Positions 34,277-43,502 of a stretch of DNA of 64,000 nucleotides are shown piece by piece. The stretch comes from Mycobacterium sp. (GTDB lineage: Bacteria > Actinomycetota > Actinomycetes > Mycobacteriales > Mycobacteriaceae). The DNA lies in assembly GCF_019247635.1 (NCBI RefSeq), contig NZ_JAFBAR010000128.1, positions 105,294-169,293 of the forward strand, written 5' to 3'. Both the position numbers and the translations under genes were made by a program. The notes beneath the pieces are model-generated. The model saw only the letters and a list, made by a program, of their open reading frames with translations. It made no database searches and was not told the origin of the DNA. Within the stretch, counting starts at the first letter, position 1, and each line of letters begins with the position of its first letter.

Positions 34277-35107
34277 ATGGGACTCAGCTCCGCACAGCTA
34301 GACATTGTCAACCTCACTCCGAGTATCGGCAGCGAGATCAGAACCGATCTCGACACGCTGCTGAGCGGCCGAGAAGCTGCGACCATCCGCGAGACGCTCG
34401 AACAGCGCGGGGTGGTGTTCTTCCGTGGGTTGCAGATCAGCGACGAGCAGCAAGTCGTCATTGCCAAGACTCTCGGCGACCTCGTCACCAACGAGGGCGA
34501 GGGTGGCATCAACAAAATCTCGCTCGACGAGAAGGTGAACCAACGCGCCAAGTACCTACGGGGCTCGATGTTTTGGCATTTCGATGGTTCCTTACAACCG
34601 CTACCAAATCTGGCCACCCTGCTGCGAGCGGTCAAGCTCTCCGATAACGGAGGACAGACCGAATTCTGTAACACCTACACCGCCTACGAGGACCTTCCCG
34701 AACCTGAGAAACAGCAAATAGCGGACCTGCGTGTGGTGCATAGCGCGGAGCGCTCGCAGTATTACGTCACACCGGAAATGAGCTATGCGGAGGTGGCGTT
34801 CTGGCAGAAGTCACCCACCAAGGCCTGCCCATTGGTTTGGACGCATCAATCCGGTCGTAAGTCGCTGCTACTGGGCGCGACGGCAGACTATGTGATCGGG
34901 ATGTCGGCGGAAGATAGCCGCGCTCTGCTTGCGCGCCTTCGTGATTGGGCTACCCAGGCCCAGTACGTCTACCGGCATGAGTGGCAGCTCGGCGATCTGC
35001 TCATCTGGGACAACACCGGAACCATGCACCGAGTGTTGCCCTATGCGGTTGATAGCGGCCGCCTTATGCATCGAACCATCCTGGCGGGCGAAGAGCCGCT
35101 GCAGTGA
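34277..35107 (+). CDS. TauD/TfdA-family Fe(II)/2-oxoglutarate dioxygenase
   Basis: 276 aa double-stranded beta-helix enzyme. The iron triad is His101-x-Asp103 in FWHFDGS and His251 in DNTGTMHRVLPY; Arg262 or Arg266 should bind 2-oxoglutarate. The order TFEFCNT-like GGQTEFCNTYTAYEDLPEPE and VHSAERSQYY fit hydroxylases of small carboxylic or sulfonic acids. Probably a second oxidation in the same pathway as the Rieske enzyme. Its stop overlaps the GTG start of the next gene (GTGA). Confidence 0.9.
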   Translation: MGLSSAQLDIVNLTPSIGSEIRTDLDTLLSGREAATIRETLEQRGVVFFRGLQISDEQQVVIAKTLGDLVTNEGEGGINKISLDEKVNQRAKYLRGSMFWHFDGSLQPLPNLATLLRAVKLSDNGGQTEFCNTYTAYEDLPEPEKQQIADLRVVHSAERSQYYVTPEMSYAEVAFWQKSPTKACPLVWTHQSGRKSLLLGATADYVIGMSAEDSRALLARLRDWATQAQYVYRHEWQLGDLLIWDNTGTMHRVLPYAVDSGRLMHRTILAGEEPLQ

Positions 35108-35982
35108 AACTCGGTATCGCCACGCCCATCGTCACCAATGTCGGTGGAGCTCCCTTGGAATGGGAGAAGGACGCCGGCGTCGAAGACATAGGGCGGGTGG
35201 CAGAGGTCGCGGATCGACTCGGCTACCACCACATGACATGCAGCGAGCACATCGGTGTGCCCTCGGCCGAAATCGGACGGCGCGGAGCACGATACTGGGA
35301 TCCCCTTGCCACTTTCGGCTATGTATCGGCGCGCACAAAACAGATTCGATTCGCCACCATGACGTTGGTGCTGGGATATCACCATCCGCTGGCGATCGTG
35401 AAGCGTTATGGCACACTCGATCACGTCAGTGCGGGACGTGTGATCCTCGGTGTCGGCGTCGGCTCCCTCAAGGAGGAGTTCGACCTTCTCGGTGCACCTT
35501 TCGAGGACCGGGGCCCCCGTGGTGACGACGCACTGAGGGCGCTGCGCGCAGCACTGCCGAGTAGCGCGCCGGCCTATCAAGGCGAGTTCTACTCGTTCGG
35601 TGGGCTGGCAGTCGATCCGTGTGCATTACAGCCGCATATGCCCATCTGGATCGGCGGCCGCACGCGACGCTCGTTGCGGCGAGCAGTCACACTCGCGGAC
35701 GGGTGGTGTCCCTATTATGTGTCGATCGAAATCGCAGCGAAGTGGCTGCAGGCGTTTGAGCTGCCTCCCGATTTCGAGGTTGTCATGCCGGCCGATCATC
35801 CCCTTGATCCAATCGGGAAACCCGATGCGACAAAGGAAACGCTGCGGACACTGGCCACCGGTGGCACCACAACCCTTTCGGCTCGCTTCGTCCATCACTC
35901 GCTGGCGCACTACCTCGAGCAAATCCATGCCTTGACCGAACTGCATCGCGCAGCCTTTGGCGCGGACAACGGCTGCACATAG
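35104..35982 (+). CDS. LLM-class flavin oxidoreductase (probably F420-dependent)
   Basis: 292 aa from a GTG at 35104 overlapping the TauD stop. A luciferase-like TIM barrel: GIATPIVTNVGG, the substrate/cofactor strand MTCSEHIGVP, TLVLGYHHPLAIVKRYGTLD, and the phosphate loop GRVILGVGVGSLKEEFDLLG. The Asn/His pattern and mycobacterial origin favour F420 over FMN. As the last gene of the four-gene cassette it may reduce or oxidise a pathway intermediate. A long C-terminal variation (SLAHYLEQIHALTELHRAAF) is as expected for the F420 group. Confidence 0.86.
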   Translation: MKLGIATPIVTNVGGAPLEWEKDAGVEDIGRVAEVADRLGYHHMTCSEHIGVPSAEIGRRGARYWDPLATFGYVSARTKQIRFATMTLVLGYHHPLAIVKRYGTLDHVSAGRVILGVGVGSLKEEFDLLGAPFEDRGPRGDDALRALRAALPSSAPAYQGEFYSFGGLAVDPCALQPHMPIWIGGRTRRSLRRAVTLADGWCPYYVSIEIAAKWLQAFELPPDFEVVMPADHPLDPIGKPDATKETLRTLATGGTTTLSARFVHHSLAHYLEQIHALTELHRAAFGADNGCT

Positions 35983-36137
35983 GCAGGGCACACATGGCTC
36001 GGTATCCGAAACCTCCCAGGGCCGTTGGTACGCAGGATTATTCGCAAACTCGTCATCACTCATTTTCGCGCTCAACCGGGATTTCACATGCGCCTCAGGA
36101 GTACCGGCCGGGTGACCATGAGGCCCTCGGGAAATCC

Positions 36138-36155
36138 GCTAGCGCATGCGCTAGC
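36138..36155. promoter_or_regulatory. Perfect 18-bp palindrome upstream of acyl-CoA ligase
   Basis: GCTAGCGCATGCGCTAGC is its own reverse complement over 18 bp and lies 97 nt before the acyl-CoA ligase start, in the 269-nt gap after the LLM gene. An operator for a dimeric regulator or a recombination site are both possible. The rest of the gap shows no gene. Confidence 0.6.
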
Positions 36156-36251
36156 ACGTTTGTGAATCGCCTCATGGTTGGGCACCGACTCAGCGCGCTA
36201 ACGGTGGCAAGCGTTGTTAGTCTGTCTCGAAACGGGGGCTGAGGAGACCCG

Positions 36252-37904
36252 ATGGCCAAAGAATTGGGCGGCATCCGGCGGAAGCTGAGCCGCGCCACGG
36301 AGATGACGAAAGCCGTCAAGCGACTGCACGATACCGGCATCGTCGATCTCGGCAACCTCGGCGTGACTCTGGAGACCGTGAGGAATTCGCGCGTTTACGG
36401 ACCGCAGGCGACGATGGCGATCCAGGGCGGCCGCAAGTACTCGTCGCTGCCCGCGGTCGTCGACGAGCGTGGGACGGTGACCTACCGGCAGGTAGACGAC
36501 ATGTCCACCGCTTTCGCCCGCGGGCTCAAGGGGTTCGGCGTCGACGAAAGTTCGGTGGTGGGCCTGCTCTGTCGTGACCATCGGGGCCTCATCATCGCGA
36601 TGGCCGCGTGCGGAAAGCTCGGCGCCCGAGTGGTGCTGATGAACACCGGCTTCGCCAAGCCGCAGTTCGCGGAGGTGTGTGGCCGCGAAGGCGTGAAGGT
36701 CGTGCTCTACGACAGCGAGTTTTCGAGCTTGATCGACGTACTGCCCGCCGACGTGCCACGCATGTTGACCTGGGTGGACGAGGGCGCCAATCTGACCGAC
36801 GGCGTGGCGACGATCGACAGCATCATCGCGGCGAACGTCGCCGAGCCCTTGCCCAGGCCAGCCAAGGCCGGCGGGGTCGTCGTCCTCACGAGCGGTACGA
36901 CTGGGTTGCCGAAGGGGGCACCGCGGGCCGCAGTGCCGCCGTTAGCGACGGTGGGGCTGATCGACCGGGTTCCGTTCCCGCGTAAGGGGACCATGGTCAT
37001 CGTCTCGCCGATCTTCCACGGAACCGGACTGGCCACCTATCTGGTCGGCGCGACATTGGGAAACAAAATTGTCACCACCCGGCGGTTCAGTCCAGAGGAC
37101 ACCCTGAAGCTCATCGCAGACCATGAGGCGGACATGCTGGTCGCGGTCCCGACAATGCTGCATCGTGTCGTCGAGCTCGCCCCCGCCGTCATCGCGGCTT
37201 ACGACACAACGTCACTGAAGGCCATCGCGATCGCCGGATCGGCGCTGTCCCCGGAGCTTTCTAACCGCGTGCAGGACACATTCGGTGACGTGCTTTACAA
37301 CATCTACGCCTCAACCGAGTGCGGATTCGGCACCATCGCAACCCCCGACGAACTGCGAAAGGCTCCCGGAACGGCGGGCCGCTCGCCGGTAGCCTGCGAA
37401 GTCGTGTTGTTCGATGAACACGACCGGCGTGTGCATGGCACGAATAAGCGGGGCCGAATCTTTATCCGCAGCGACGCGCGTTCCGAGGGTTACACCGACG
37501 GCCGGCGCAAGCAGATCATCGACGGCTATATGTCCAGCGGCGACATGGGCCACTTTGACGAAAACGGATTGCTGTTCGTGGATGGGCGCGACGACGACAT
37601 GATCGTCTCCGGCGGTGAGAACGTCTTCCCGCAGGAGGTCGAGAACCTGTTGATCGAGCGCGACGACGTCTTCGATGCGGCGGTGGTTGGTGTCGACGAC
37701 GATGAGTTCGGAAAGCGGTTGCGTGCCTTCATTGTTTCTCAGCCCGGCGCACCGCGGGACGTTGAAGAGATCAAGCTTTACGTCAAGAACAACTTGGCGC
37801 GCTACAAGGTCCCCCGGGATGTGGTGTTCGTCGACGAGCTGCCGCGCAATGCCACGGGCAAGCTGCTGCGACGGGTCTTGACCGAGCTGGACGTCGACAG
37901 CTGA
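36252..37904 (+). CDS. Acyl-CoA synthetase, FadD12-like
   Basis: 550 aa ANL ligase with VVVLTSGTTGLPKGAPRAA (AMP-binding P-loop), SPIFHGTGLATYL, NIYASTECGFGTIA, GYMSSGDMGHFDENGLLFVDG, and the C-terminal RDDDMIVSGGENVFPQEVEN with PRNATGKLLRR. About 70 extra N-terminal residues with a helical TEMTKAVKRLHDTGIV are typical of the FadD2/FadD12 group. It probably activates a carboxylic acid produced or consumed by the preceding oxygenase cassette, but there is a 269-nt gap and the promoter may be separate. Confidence 0.9.
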   Translation: MAKELGGIRRKLSRATEMTKAVKRLHDTGIVDLGNLGVTLETVRNSRVYGPQATMAIQGGRKYSSLPAVVDERGTVTYRQVDDMSTAFARGLKGFGVDESSVVGLLCRDHRGLIIAMAACGKLGARVVLMNTGFAKPQFAEVCGREGVKVVLYDSEFSSLIDVLPADVPRMLTWVDEGANLTDGVATIDSIIAANVAEPLPRPAKAGGVVVLTSGTTGLPKGAPRAAVPPLATVGLIDRVPFPRKGTMVIVSPIFHGTGLATYLVGATLGNKIVTTRRFSPEDTLKLIADHEADMLVAVPTMLHRVVELAPAVIAAYDTTSLKAIAIAGSALSPELSNRVQDTFGDVLYNIYASTECGFGTIATPDELRKAPGTAGRSPVACEVVLFDEHDRRVHGTNKRGRIFIRSDARSEGYTDGRRKQIIDGYMSSGDMGHFDENGLLFVDGRDDDMIVSGGENVFPQEVENLLIERDDVFDAAVVGVDDDEFGKRLRAFIVSQPGAPRDVEEIKLYVKNNLARYKVPRDVVFVDELPRNATGKLLRRVLTELDVDS

Positions 37905-38045
37905 CCTGAATCCGAATAGGCACGCCAGCGGTTGCAGGCATGCCCTGGCGCGCCGGCTCGAGGCCGTCCGACCAACCGCAGCCGCTGATTGCAGCTTCTT
38001 CGAACAGGCCCGGACGCGTGCTGGTAGCGGTCTAACGTCGCTGGC

Positions 38046-39011
38046 ATGGTTCACGGAGATGCCGCACCACCCACCAAGCACGCGCGGCGGTTGAGCAAGC
38101 GCACCAGTATCGCCTTCATCGCCGGCGCGGGTGCAATCGTGGCCGCTGTCGCGATTGCGCTCGTGGCGTTCCTGCCAGCCGGACCACCGTCTCGAAACGC
38201 CGGGCCGCCACCAACCTCGCCGCCCCAGCAAACGCCCGCATCCTATGCCTCCCAGGTGGTGCTGCCGTTCGACGACGACCTCTACTCTCCCTACGGTGTG
38301 GCGGTGGACACCGCGGACAACGTCTACGTCGCCGGCACCAGCAACCGGGTGCTGAAGCTGGCGCCCGGGGCGAGTGGGCCCACTGTGCTGGCTTTCGGGG
38401 ACTACGGCCAGCCCGTTGGCGTGGCGACGGACACCGCGGGCAACCTCTACGTCGCCGACGACGGCACCAACCGGGTCTGGAAGCTGGCAGCGGGGGACAG
38501 TAGCCGCACAGTGCTGCCGTTCGGTGGCATCGAGCACCCCCATGGCGTGGCGGTGGACAACGGGGGCAACGTCTACGTCGCCGACTGGGGCCACCACCTT
38601 GTATGGAAGCTGGCGCAGGGGGCGAGTACCCCAACCGTATTGCCGTTCGGTGCCCTCCATTTCCCCAACTATGTGGCGGTGGACAACGCGGGCAGCGTCT
38701 ACGTCGCCCACGCCGGCGGGGTTTGGAAGCTGCCCGCGGGAACCAGTAGCGCCACCGTGGTGCCGTTGACCGGCGTCGGCTCCGGCCCCAACCAAGGCCC
38801 GGGCGGGATAGCGGTGGACACCACAGGCAACCTTTATGTGGCCGACTTCGCCAACAACCGGGTGCTCAAGCTGGCGGCCGGTGCATCCACACCGACGGTG
38901 CTGCCATTCACCGGGCTCAATGATCCCCAGGGTGTGGCGGTGGACACCGCGGGAAACGTCTACGTCGCCGACAGCAACAACAACCGGGTGCTGAAGTTGC
39001 CTGCGCGGTAG
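38046..39011 (+). CDS. Membrane-anchored NHL beta-propeller protein
   Basis: 321 aa. A basic N-terminus (KHARRLSKRTS) precedes one membrane helix (IAFIAGAGAIVAAVAIALVAFL), then a Pro-rich spacer and six NHL blades of about 42 residues, each with a GVAVDTAGNVYVAD-like core and NRVLKLAAGASTPTVLPF. This is the PknD sensor architecture without kinase, as in the protein at 30012-31523 but lacking its DUF2510 and four-helix part. Predicted type II membrane protein with the propeller outside the cytoplasm. Confidence 0.87.
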   Translation: MVHGDAAPPTKHARRLSKRTSIAFIAGAGAIVAAVAIALVAFLPAGPPSRNAGPPPTSPPQQTPASYASQVVLPFDDDLYSPYGVAVDTADNVYVAGTSNRVLKLAPGASGPTVLAFGDYGQPVGVATDTAGNLYVADDGTNRVWKLAAGDSSRTVLPFGGIEHPHGVAVDNGGNVYVADWGHHLVWKLAQGASTPTVLPFGALHFPNYVAVDNAGSVYVAHAGGVWKLPAGTSSATVVPLTGVGSGPNQGPGGIAVDTTGNLYVADFANNRVLKLAAGASTPTVLPFTGLNDPQGVAVDTAGNVYVADSNNNRVLKLPAR

Positions 39012-39502
39012 CGCAATCCAACATCACCAATGCTAACGTGCACCCGATGGACTCGGCTCACGTCGACGAGGAATCTGGAGCCTCGCGGCGACCAATCCGC
39101 TGTGAGCTTGTTCCGCTTCCGCAGAGCTATCCAGGAAACATCTGGACTAAGGCGCCGCCGGCCGTTAGCTCATAACCCAGATCCTCTACAGCAGGCATGT
39201 GAGTGCTTTACGGTGTGACTCATCGACGCATCACGAGGTGGCTGTGGAATGACAATCGCATCGCCCTGGTTCGACGACGATTCTCTGAGCGCCGCGGCTT
39301 TGTACCGTAGCTCAGTCGCACAGTCCGAGGTGTTCTGTGGTTTCGTTTCGTGTTTCTCCCGGTGGTCCTGCGTACCAGGCACCACTTTCTCAGCAGCTTC
39401 GCGGTCATCGAGGTCGTGCGAAATGAACATCGGGACAACCAGATACGGCCGTGCGCCAACACTAATTGCCCGTTCGATATACACGGTTCCAGGAGGAGTC
39501 AA
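39012..39502. other. Intergenic, no gene recognised
   Basis: About 490 nt of lower G+C without a convincing open frame on either strand. The only clear signal is AGGAGGAG at 39491-39498 serving the GTG start of the permease pseudogene at 39503. Short frames within it lack family resemblance or ribosome-binding sites. Confidence 0.6.
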
Positions 39503-40960
39503 GTGACCGCCATATTCCCCGGGACCGCTGCCGCAGACGAGTTCTGCGAAGACTGCGGCTATGCGCAGGAGCTGAAAAGGACGCTGAACTCCTTTCAGAT
39601 GTTTGCGATTCATTCGCGTCGGTCTCGGTGGTGATCGGGGTCTTCGGAACGTACGACGACGTCCTGCGGAACTCGGGTCCGGTGGGAATCTGGCTGTTCC
39701 CGCTCGTGGCGGTGGGTCAGATCCTGGTGTCGTTGGTTTACGCGCAATTCGCGGCACGCATCCCGCTCAGCGGATCGTCGTACCAATGGGCCTCACGGCT
39801 GGCCAACCCGAAGATTGGCTGGCTGTTCGGCTGGATCGCGGTCTGGAATGTGGGGCTCAGCCCGGTCACGATCGACGATGCGCTGGCCAGCCAATGCCTG
39901 ATACCGCTGTTGAACATAACTCCGAGCGAACATACGACGCGAATAATCGCCGTGATATTGCTGGTAATTCAGGCCGTACTGGTGATCGCCTCAACCCGCG
40001 TGGTTGGTTGGACGAACTCACTGGCCGTTGGCGTCGAACTGACGATAGTCGTGGTGCTTGGCATCGCCCTCATCGTCGCGGTGGTGCTGACCGGCCACGG
40101 TTCAACGCAAAATCTGCTCTCGCAGGGTATTGCCGCCGGCGCGCCAAACTATTTCGCCCTCGGTGGCGGATTGATGGCCGCGCTGATCATGGGCCTATCG
40201 ACGCTCGTGGGGTTTGACGCCGCCGCGAACATGGCGGAGGAAGCGAAGGATCCGTTCCGAAGCGTTCCGCGGGCGATCGTGGGGTCAGTTGTCGTGGCCG
40301 CCATCCTGGGGATGGTGTTCATCATCGCTCTGACTGTCGCAATCACTGACATGCGCGGCGTCTCTGCCAGCAATTCACCCGTTGCGCAGATCATGCACGA
40401 TCAGTTCGGTGCGGGACTGGAGAGGCCATTCCTGCTCGTGATCGCCGTCGCGTTCTTCGGGGCCGCCCTGGTCTCCATGGCCGCGACATCGCGGATCGTG
40501 TTTGCGATGTCGCGCGACGAACGCTTCCCCGCGCACGGCCTGTTCAGGAGGGTCAATCCACGCACGCAAACACCAATCTCGGCAACTGTTCTCGTGCTTG
40601 TGCTCGGCGTCGTTCTGATGGTTGCGATGCCGGGTGGCGCTCTGCTGCAACTCATCCTCGGGAGCAATCTTCACGAACGTCCCCTACGCGATGACGATCG
40701 TCCTCTACCTCGTAGTGCGTCGAAAACTTGACCGCCGGGAAGGTGCTTTCGACCTCGGACGGTTCGAGGTGTGGGTCGCGGTCCTCGTTCTGATCTGGGT
40801 ATTGCTCGCGATGTTCTTCGTGACCGTGTCCTCGGCCAGCGTTGTCCCCATATTGATCGTGGCCGGCCTGATGCTCGCGGGCGGAGCGTATTTCGCCTAC
40901 CTGTTACTGTTTCGGCGCGAGGTTCTCGAGCATGGGCCCGGAAAAGCCGACTTGTTATAG
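39503..40960 (+). pseudogene. Amino-acid permease (APC family), two frameshifts
   Basis: A GTG at 39503 behind AGGAGGAG begins the N-terminal part, which reads CGYAQELKRTLNSFQMFAI. At about 39606-39616 coding jumps to another frame (SFASVSVVIGVFGTYDD) and continues through about ten membrane segments, including SGSSYQWASRLANPKIGWL and STLVGFDAAANMAEEAKDP. At about 40655-40665 it jumps again to the frame GAIFTNVPYAMTIVLYLVVR, which ends at 40960. The parts together make a full-length APC-type amino-acid/polyamine transporter. One base missing near TTC (39612) would explain the first shift. Probably inactive, unless the reads are wrong. Confidence 0.85.
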
Positions 40961-40985
40961 CTTTCCATTTCAAGAGAGGCGACCG

Positions 40986-42356
40986 ATGGCTGCGGACACC
41001 GCGAAACTAACGGGTAAGGTCGTGCGTCCAGGCGATGCAGGTTATGAAGCCGCGCGAGTCGGCTTCAACCGGCTGTACTCCCGTCACCCCGAGGCAGTCG
41101 TTTTCTGCGCCGACACCCAAGATGCCGTCAATGCCCTGGCATGGGCCCGACAAAACGATGTCCGCGTCCGGCCACGAAGCGGCCGACACTGTCTGGAGGG
41201 TTGGTCCGCCGTCGACGGCGGCCTCGTCATCGACGTGAGCGGGATGAAGTCGACCGAGATCGACGCGGCCTCGAATACCGCCACCGTGGGCGCCGGACTC
41301 AACCAATTGGAGGCTGTAACCGCACTCGGCAAGGCTGGGTTTGCGGTGCCGACCGGGATCGAAGGATCAGTCGGAGTCGTCGGCGCCACGCTCGCTGGTG
41401 GCTTAGGTCCCCTTACCCGCACCTACGGCATGGCTTGCGACAATCTCCTCGCGGCGGAAGTCGTCGTGGCGTCGGCCGACGGCGGAGCAACCGTGATCAT
41501 CGCCGACGAGGAGAGCAACTCAGATCTGTTGTGGGCCTTGCGGGGCGCGGGCCTTGGCAACTTCGGGATCGTCACCTCACTCACCTACAAGATCCATCCA
41601 CTGACGCGGACCCTGTATCTCGGCGCAACGTGGCCGGGGCTCGACGACCTTCAGGGAGTTTTCCAGGCCTGGCAACGCATTGCCCCGCATCTGGACAACC
41701 GCCTCACAACCCAGCTCGAAATACACCGCCACGACATGATTCTCAACGCCTTTCTTGCCCCAGGATCGGAAGCCGAGGCAAAGCGGACGCTGGAGCCGAT
41801 CCTTTCGATTGGACAGCCCCAGGTCGCGATCAAGGACGCGAGCTGGGCTGACAACTACGCCGCGTTGCAGATACCGATCGAGCAAGAGCCCGCGAATTGG
41901 AAGTTCTTCTCGCAGTTCATTTCCGAGCCCTTTCCGCCCGAGGCTATCGGCTTGATCGGGTCGCTGATGGCCGAGGCGCCGACCCCGGAGTCCAACTACT
42001 TCACGAACGCATTCGGCGGGGCGGTCAGGAGCAGCGAACCCTACGGCGGTTCGGCCTTCGCGCACCGCGAGGCGCTCTTCTACGCTGAGCCCGGCGCGGG
42101 GTGGGGCACGCGCGGCGGGGTACCCGCCGCGGACGATCCGCTGACCGAAAAGTGCCTTAATTGGATTGCGGATTTCGCCAAAGAGTTGAGGCCCTACGTG
42201 AATGGCGCCTACGCCGGCGTTCCGAACGCGGGTATGCCGGAATGGGAGACGGAATACTGGGGACCTAACGTCGGCCGGCTACGCACGATCAAGGCGAAAT
42301 ATGACCCCGACAACGTGTTCAGCTATGAGCAGGGCCTATCCCTTGTCAGCGGGTGA
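40986..42356 (+). CDS. Cytosolic FAD-linked oxidase, BBE type
   Basis: 456 aa from the ATG at 40986 with GAGAGGCG upstream; no signal peptide. The PCMH FAD domain has RPRSGRHCLEGWS with the flavinylation His68. The second position that carries Cys in bicovalent enzymes reads PTGIEGSVGVVGATLAGG here, with no Cys, so FAD is probably attached by one bond. The BBE strand is near the C-terminus (YDPDNVFSYEQGL). It follows the broken permease by 25 nt, suggesting a former uptake-oxidation pair. Substrate unknown. Confidence 0.86.
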   Translation: MAADTAKLTGKVVRPGDAGYEAARVGFNRLYSRHPEAVVFCADTQDAVNALAWARQNDVRVRPRSGRHCLEGWSAVDGGLVIDVSGMKSTEIDAASNTATVGAGLNQLEAVTALGKAGFAVPTGIEGSVGVVGATLAGGLGPLTRTYGMACDNLLAAEVVVASADGGATVIIADEESNSDLLWALRGAGLGNFGIVTSLTYKIHPLTRTLYLGATWPGLDDLQGVFQAWQRIAPHLDNRLTTQLEIHRHDMILNAFLAPGSEAEAKRTLEPILSIGQPQVAIKDASWADNYAALQIPIEQEPANWKFFSQFISEPFPPEAIGLIGSLMAEAPTPESNYFTNAFGGAVRSSEPYGGSAFAHREALFYAEPGAGWGTRGGVPAADDPLTEKCLNWIADFAKELRPYVNGAYAGVPNAGMPEWETEYWGPNVGRLRTIKAKYDPDNVFSYEQGLSLVSG

Positions 42357-42381
42357 GCGCTGTGAGTGAGGAGTGTGGCTT

Positions 42382-43176
42382 GTGGCTCGTTGGTTGGTGA
42401 GTAACGTCCCGTCGTGGCTGCTGTTGTTTGGGCTGGTTGTCCTCGTCGCAGGCGGGGCACTGCTGCTCCTGTTTGTTGTCCGGCATCGGTACCCGCAGTG
42501 GGAGGAGGGCACGCAAAATCACGTCACGGTGTTCGCCTTCAGCTTCATCGGATTCATGTTCGCGATCCTGGTCACTTTCGTGAGCAATTCGTTGTGGGGT
42601 CAGATCAACGATTCAGACGCCAGGGCGCGGACCGAAGGCGCGACCGGGCTGCAACTCGCCGGCGACCTCGCCGCATTCGATAAAGCCGACAGCGACCGGA
42701 TTCGACAGAGCCTGATCGAATACGAACGCGCGGCCGTTGCCGAGTGGCCGGAAGCCGCGAGCGGCCGTGCCTTTCCCGAGGCCGCCAACGCTCTGCAGCG
42801 GGTGTACGACGCATACCAGCAGGTGCAGCCGCACAGCGATATTCAGAAGAAATCGCTTGATACTTCGGTGAGCAACCTCGACACTATCCGCCAGGCACGC
42901 AGAGAACGATTACTCCAGGCTCACATAGACGTCGGCCCACCTTGGTCGTTGTGGGTGATCATCTTGCTGACCAGCGGGTTGGTCCTTGGCTGCACGATCG
43001 TTTACGGCGTCGAGGAGGCCGCCACGCACTACGCGATGGTCGCGAGCGTGGGCGCGCTGGTAGCCACCGCATTGTTCCTCGTTCTGGAACTGTCATTTCC
43101 GTACACCGGCGAAATGGCAACGTCCCCGGAACCGCTGCGCGAGGTCATCCAGGCGCTCTCGCAGACTGCGGCGTAG
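42382..43176 (+). CDS. DUF4239 (bestrophin-like) membrane protein
   Basis: 264 aa from the GTG at 42382, which has GAGGAG 8 nt upstream; the GTG at 42373 lies on top of that site. Two N-terminal helices (SWLLLFGLVVLVAGGALLLL and FSFIGFMFAILVTFVSNSL), a helical cytosolic middle (about 80-170), and two C-terminal helices. This is the DUF4239 layout, which is distantly like bestrophin channels. Function unknown. It follows the flavin oxidase by 25 nt. Confidence 0.82.
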   Translation: MARWLVSNVPSWLLLFGLVVLVAGGALLLLFVVRHRYPQWEEGTQNHVTVFAFSFIGFMFAILVTFVSNSLWGQINDSDARARTEGATGLQLAGDLAAFDKADSDRIRQSLIEYERAAVAEWPEAASGRAFPEAANALQRVYDAYQQVQPHSDIQKKSLDTSVSNLDTIRQARRERLLQAHIDVGPPWSLWVIILLTSGLVLGCTIVYGVEEAATHYAMVASVGALVATALFLVLELSFPYTGEMATSPEPLREVIQALSQTAA

Positions 43177-43502
43177 TCGAGACGGCACGGTCCGTTTCAG
43201 CTTTGGCTGCTTGCGTTTTCTGGTTATGCGTTAGCTAGTTCAGCCGTATCCAGATGAATAACGTTAGGGAATCTGTACCTTCCCATTCACGAGACGACAC
43301 GAGCTGGCCTCACCGACTTGAAGTTCCGTCTAGTGCGAGAGTCCTTCGCCGAAGCGGTGTCGTGGGTGGCAAAGAATCTGCCCACCCGGCCCGCCGTGAT
43401 ATCGTTCTATGCGCGGATTCATAACAATTTCGCCAACGACAGCATCGCCCACCATGCTGCCGATCATCAACCACCTAGAGTTCGGTGGCTGTGAGGGTAG
43501 CT
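43177..43502. other. Intergenic, no gene recognised
   Basis: About 325 nt without a supported gene, lower in G+C than average. It should contain the promoter of the MspA-type gene; GAGGG at 43492-43496 is its probable ribosome-binding site. Confidence 0.6.
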
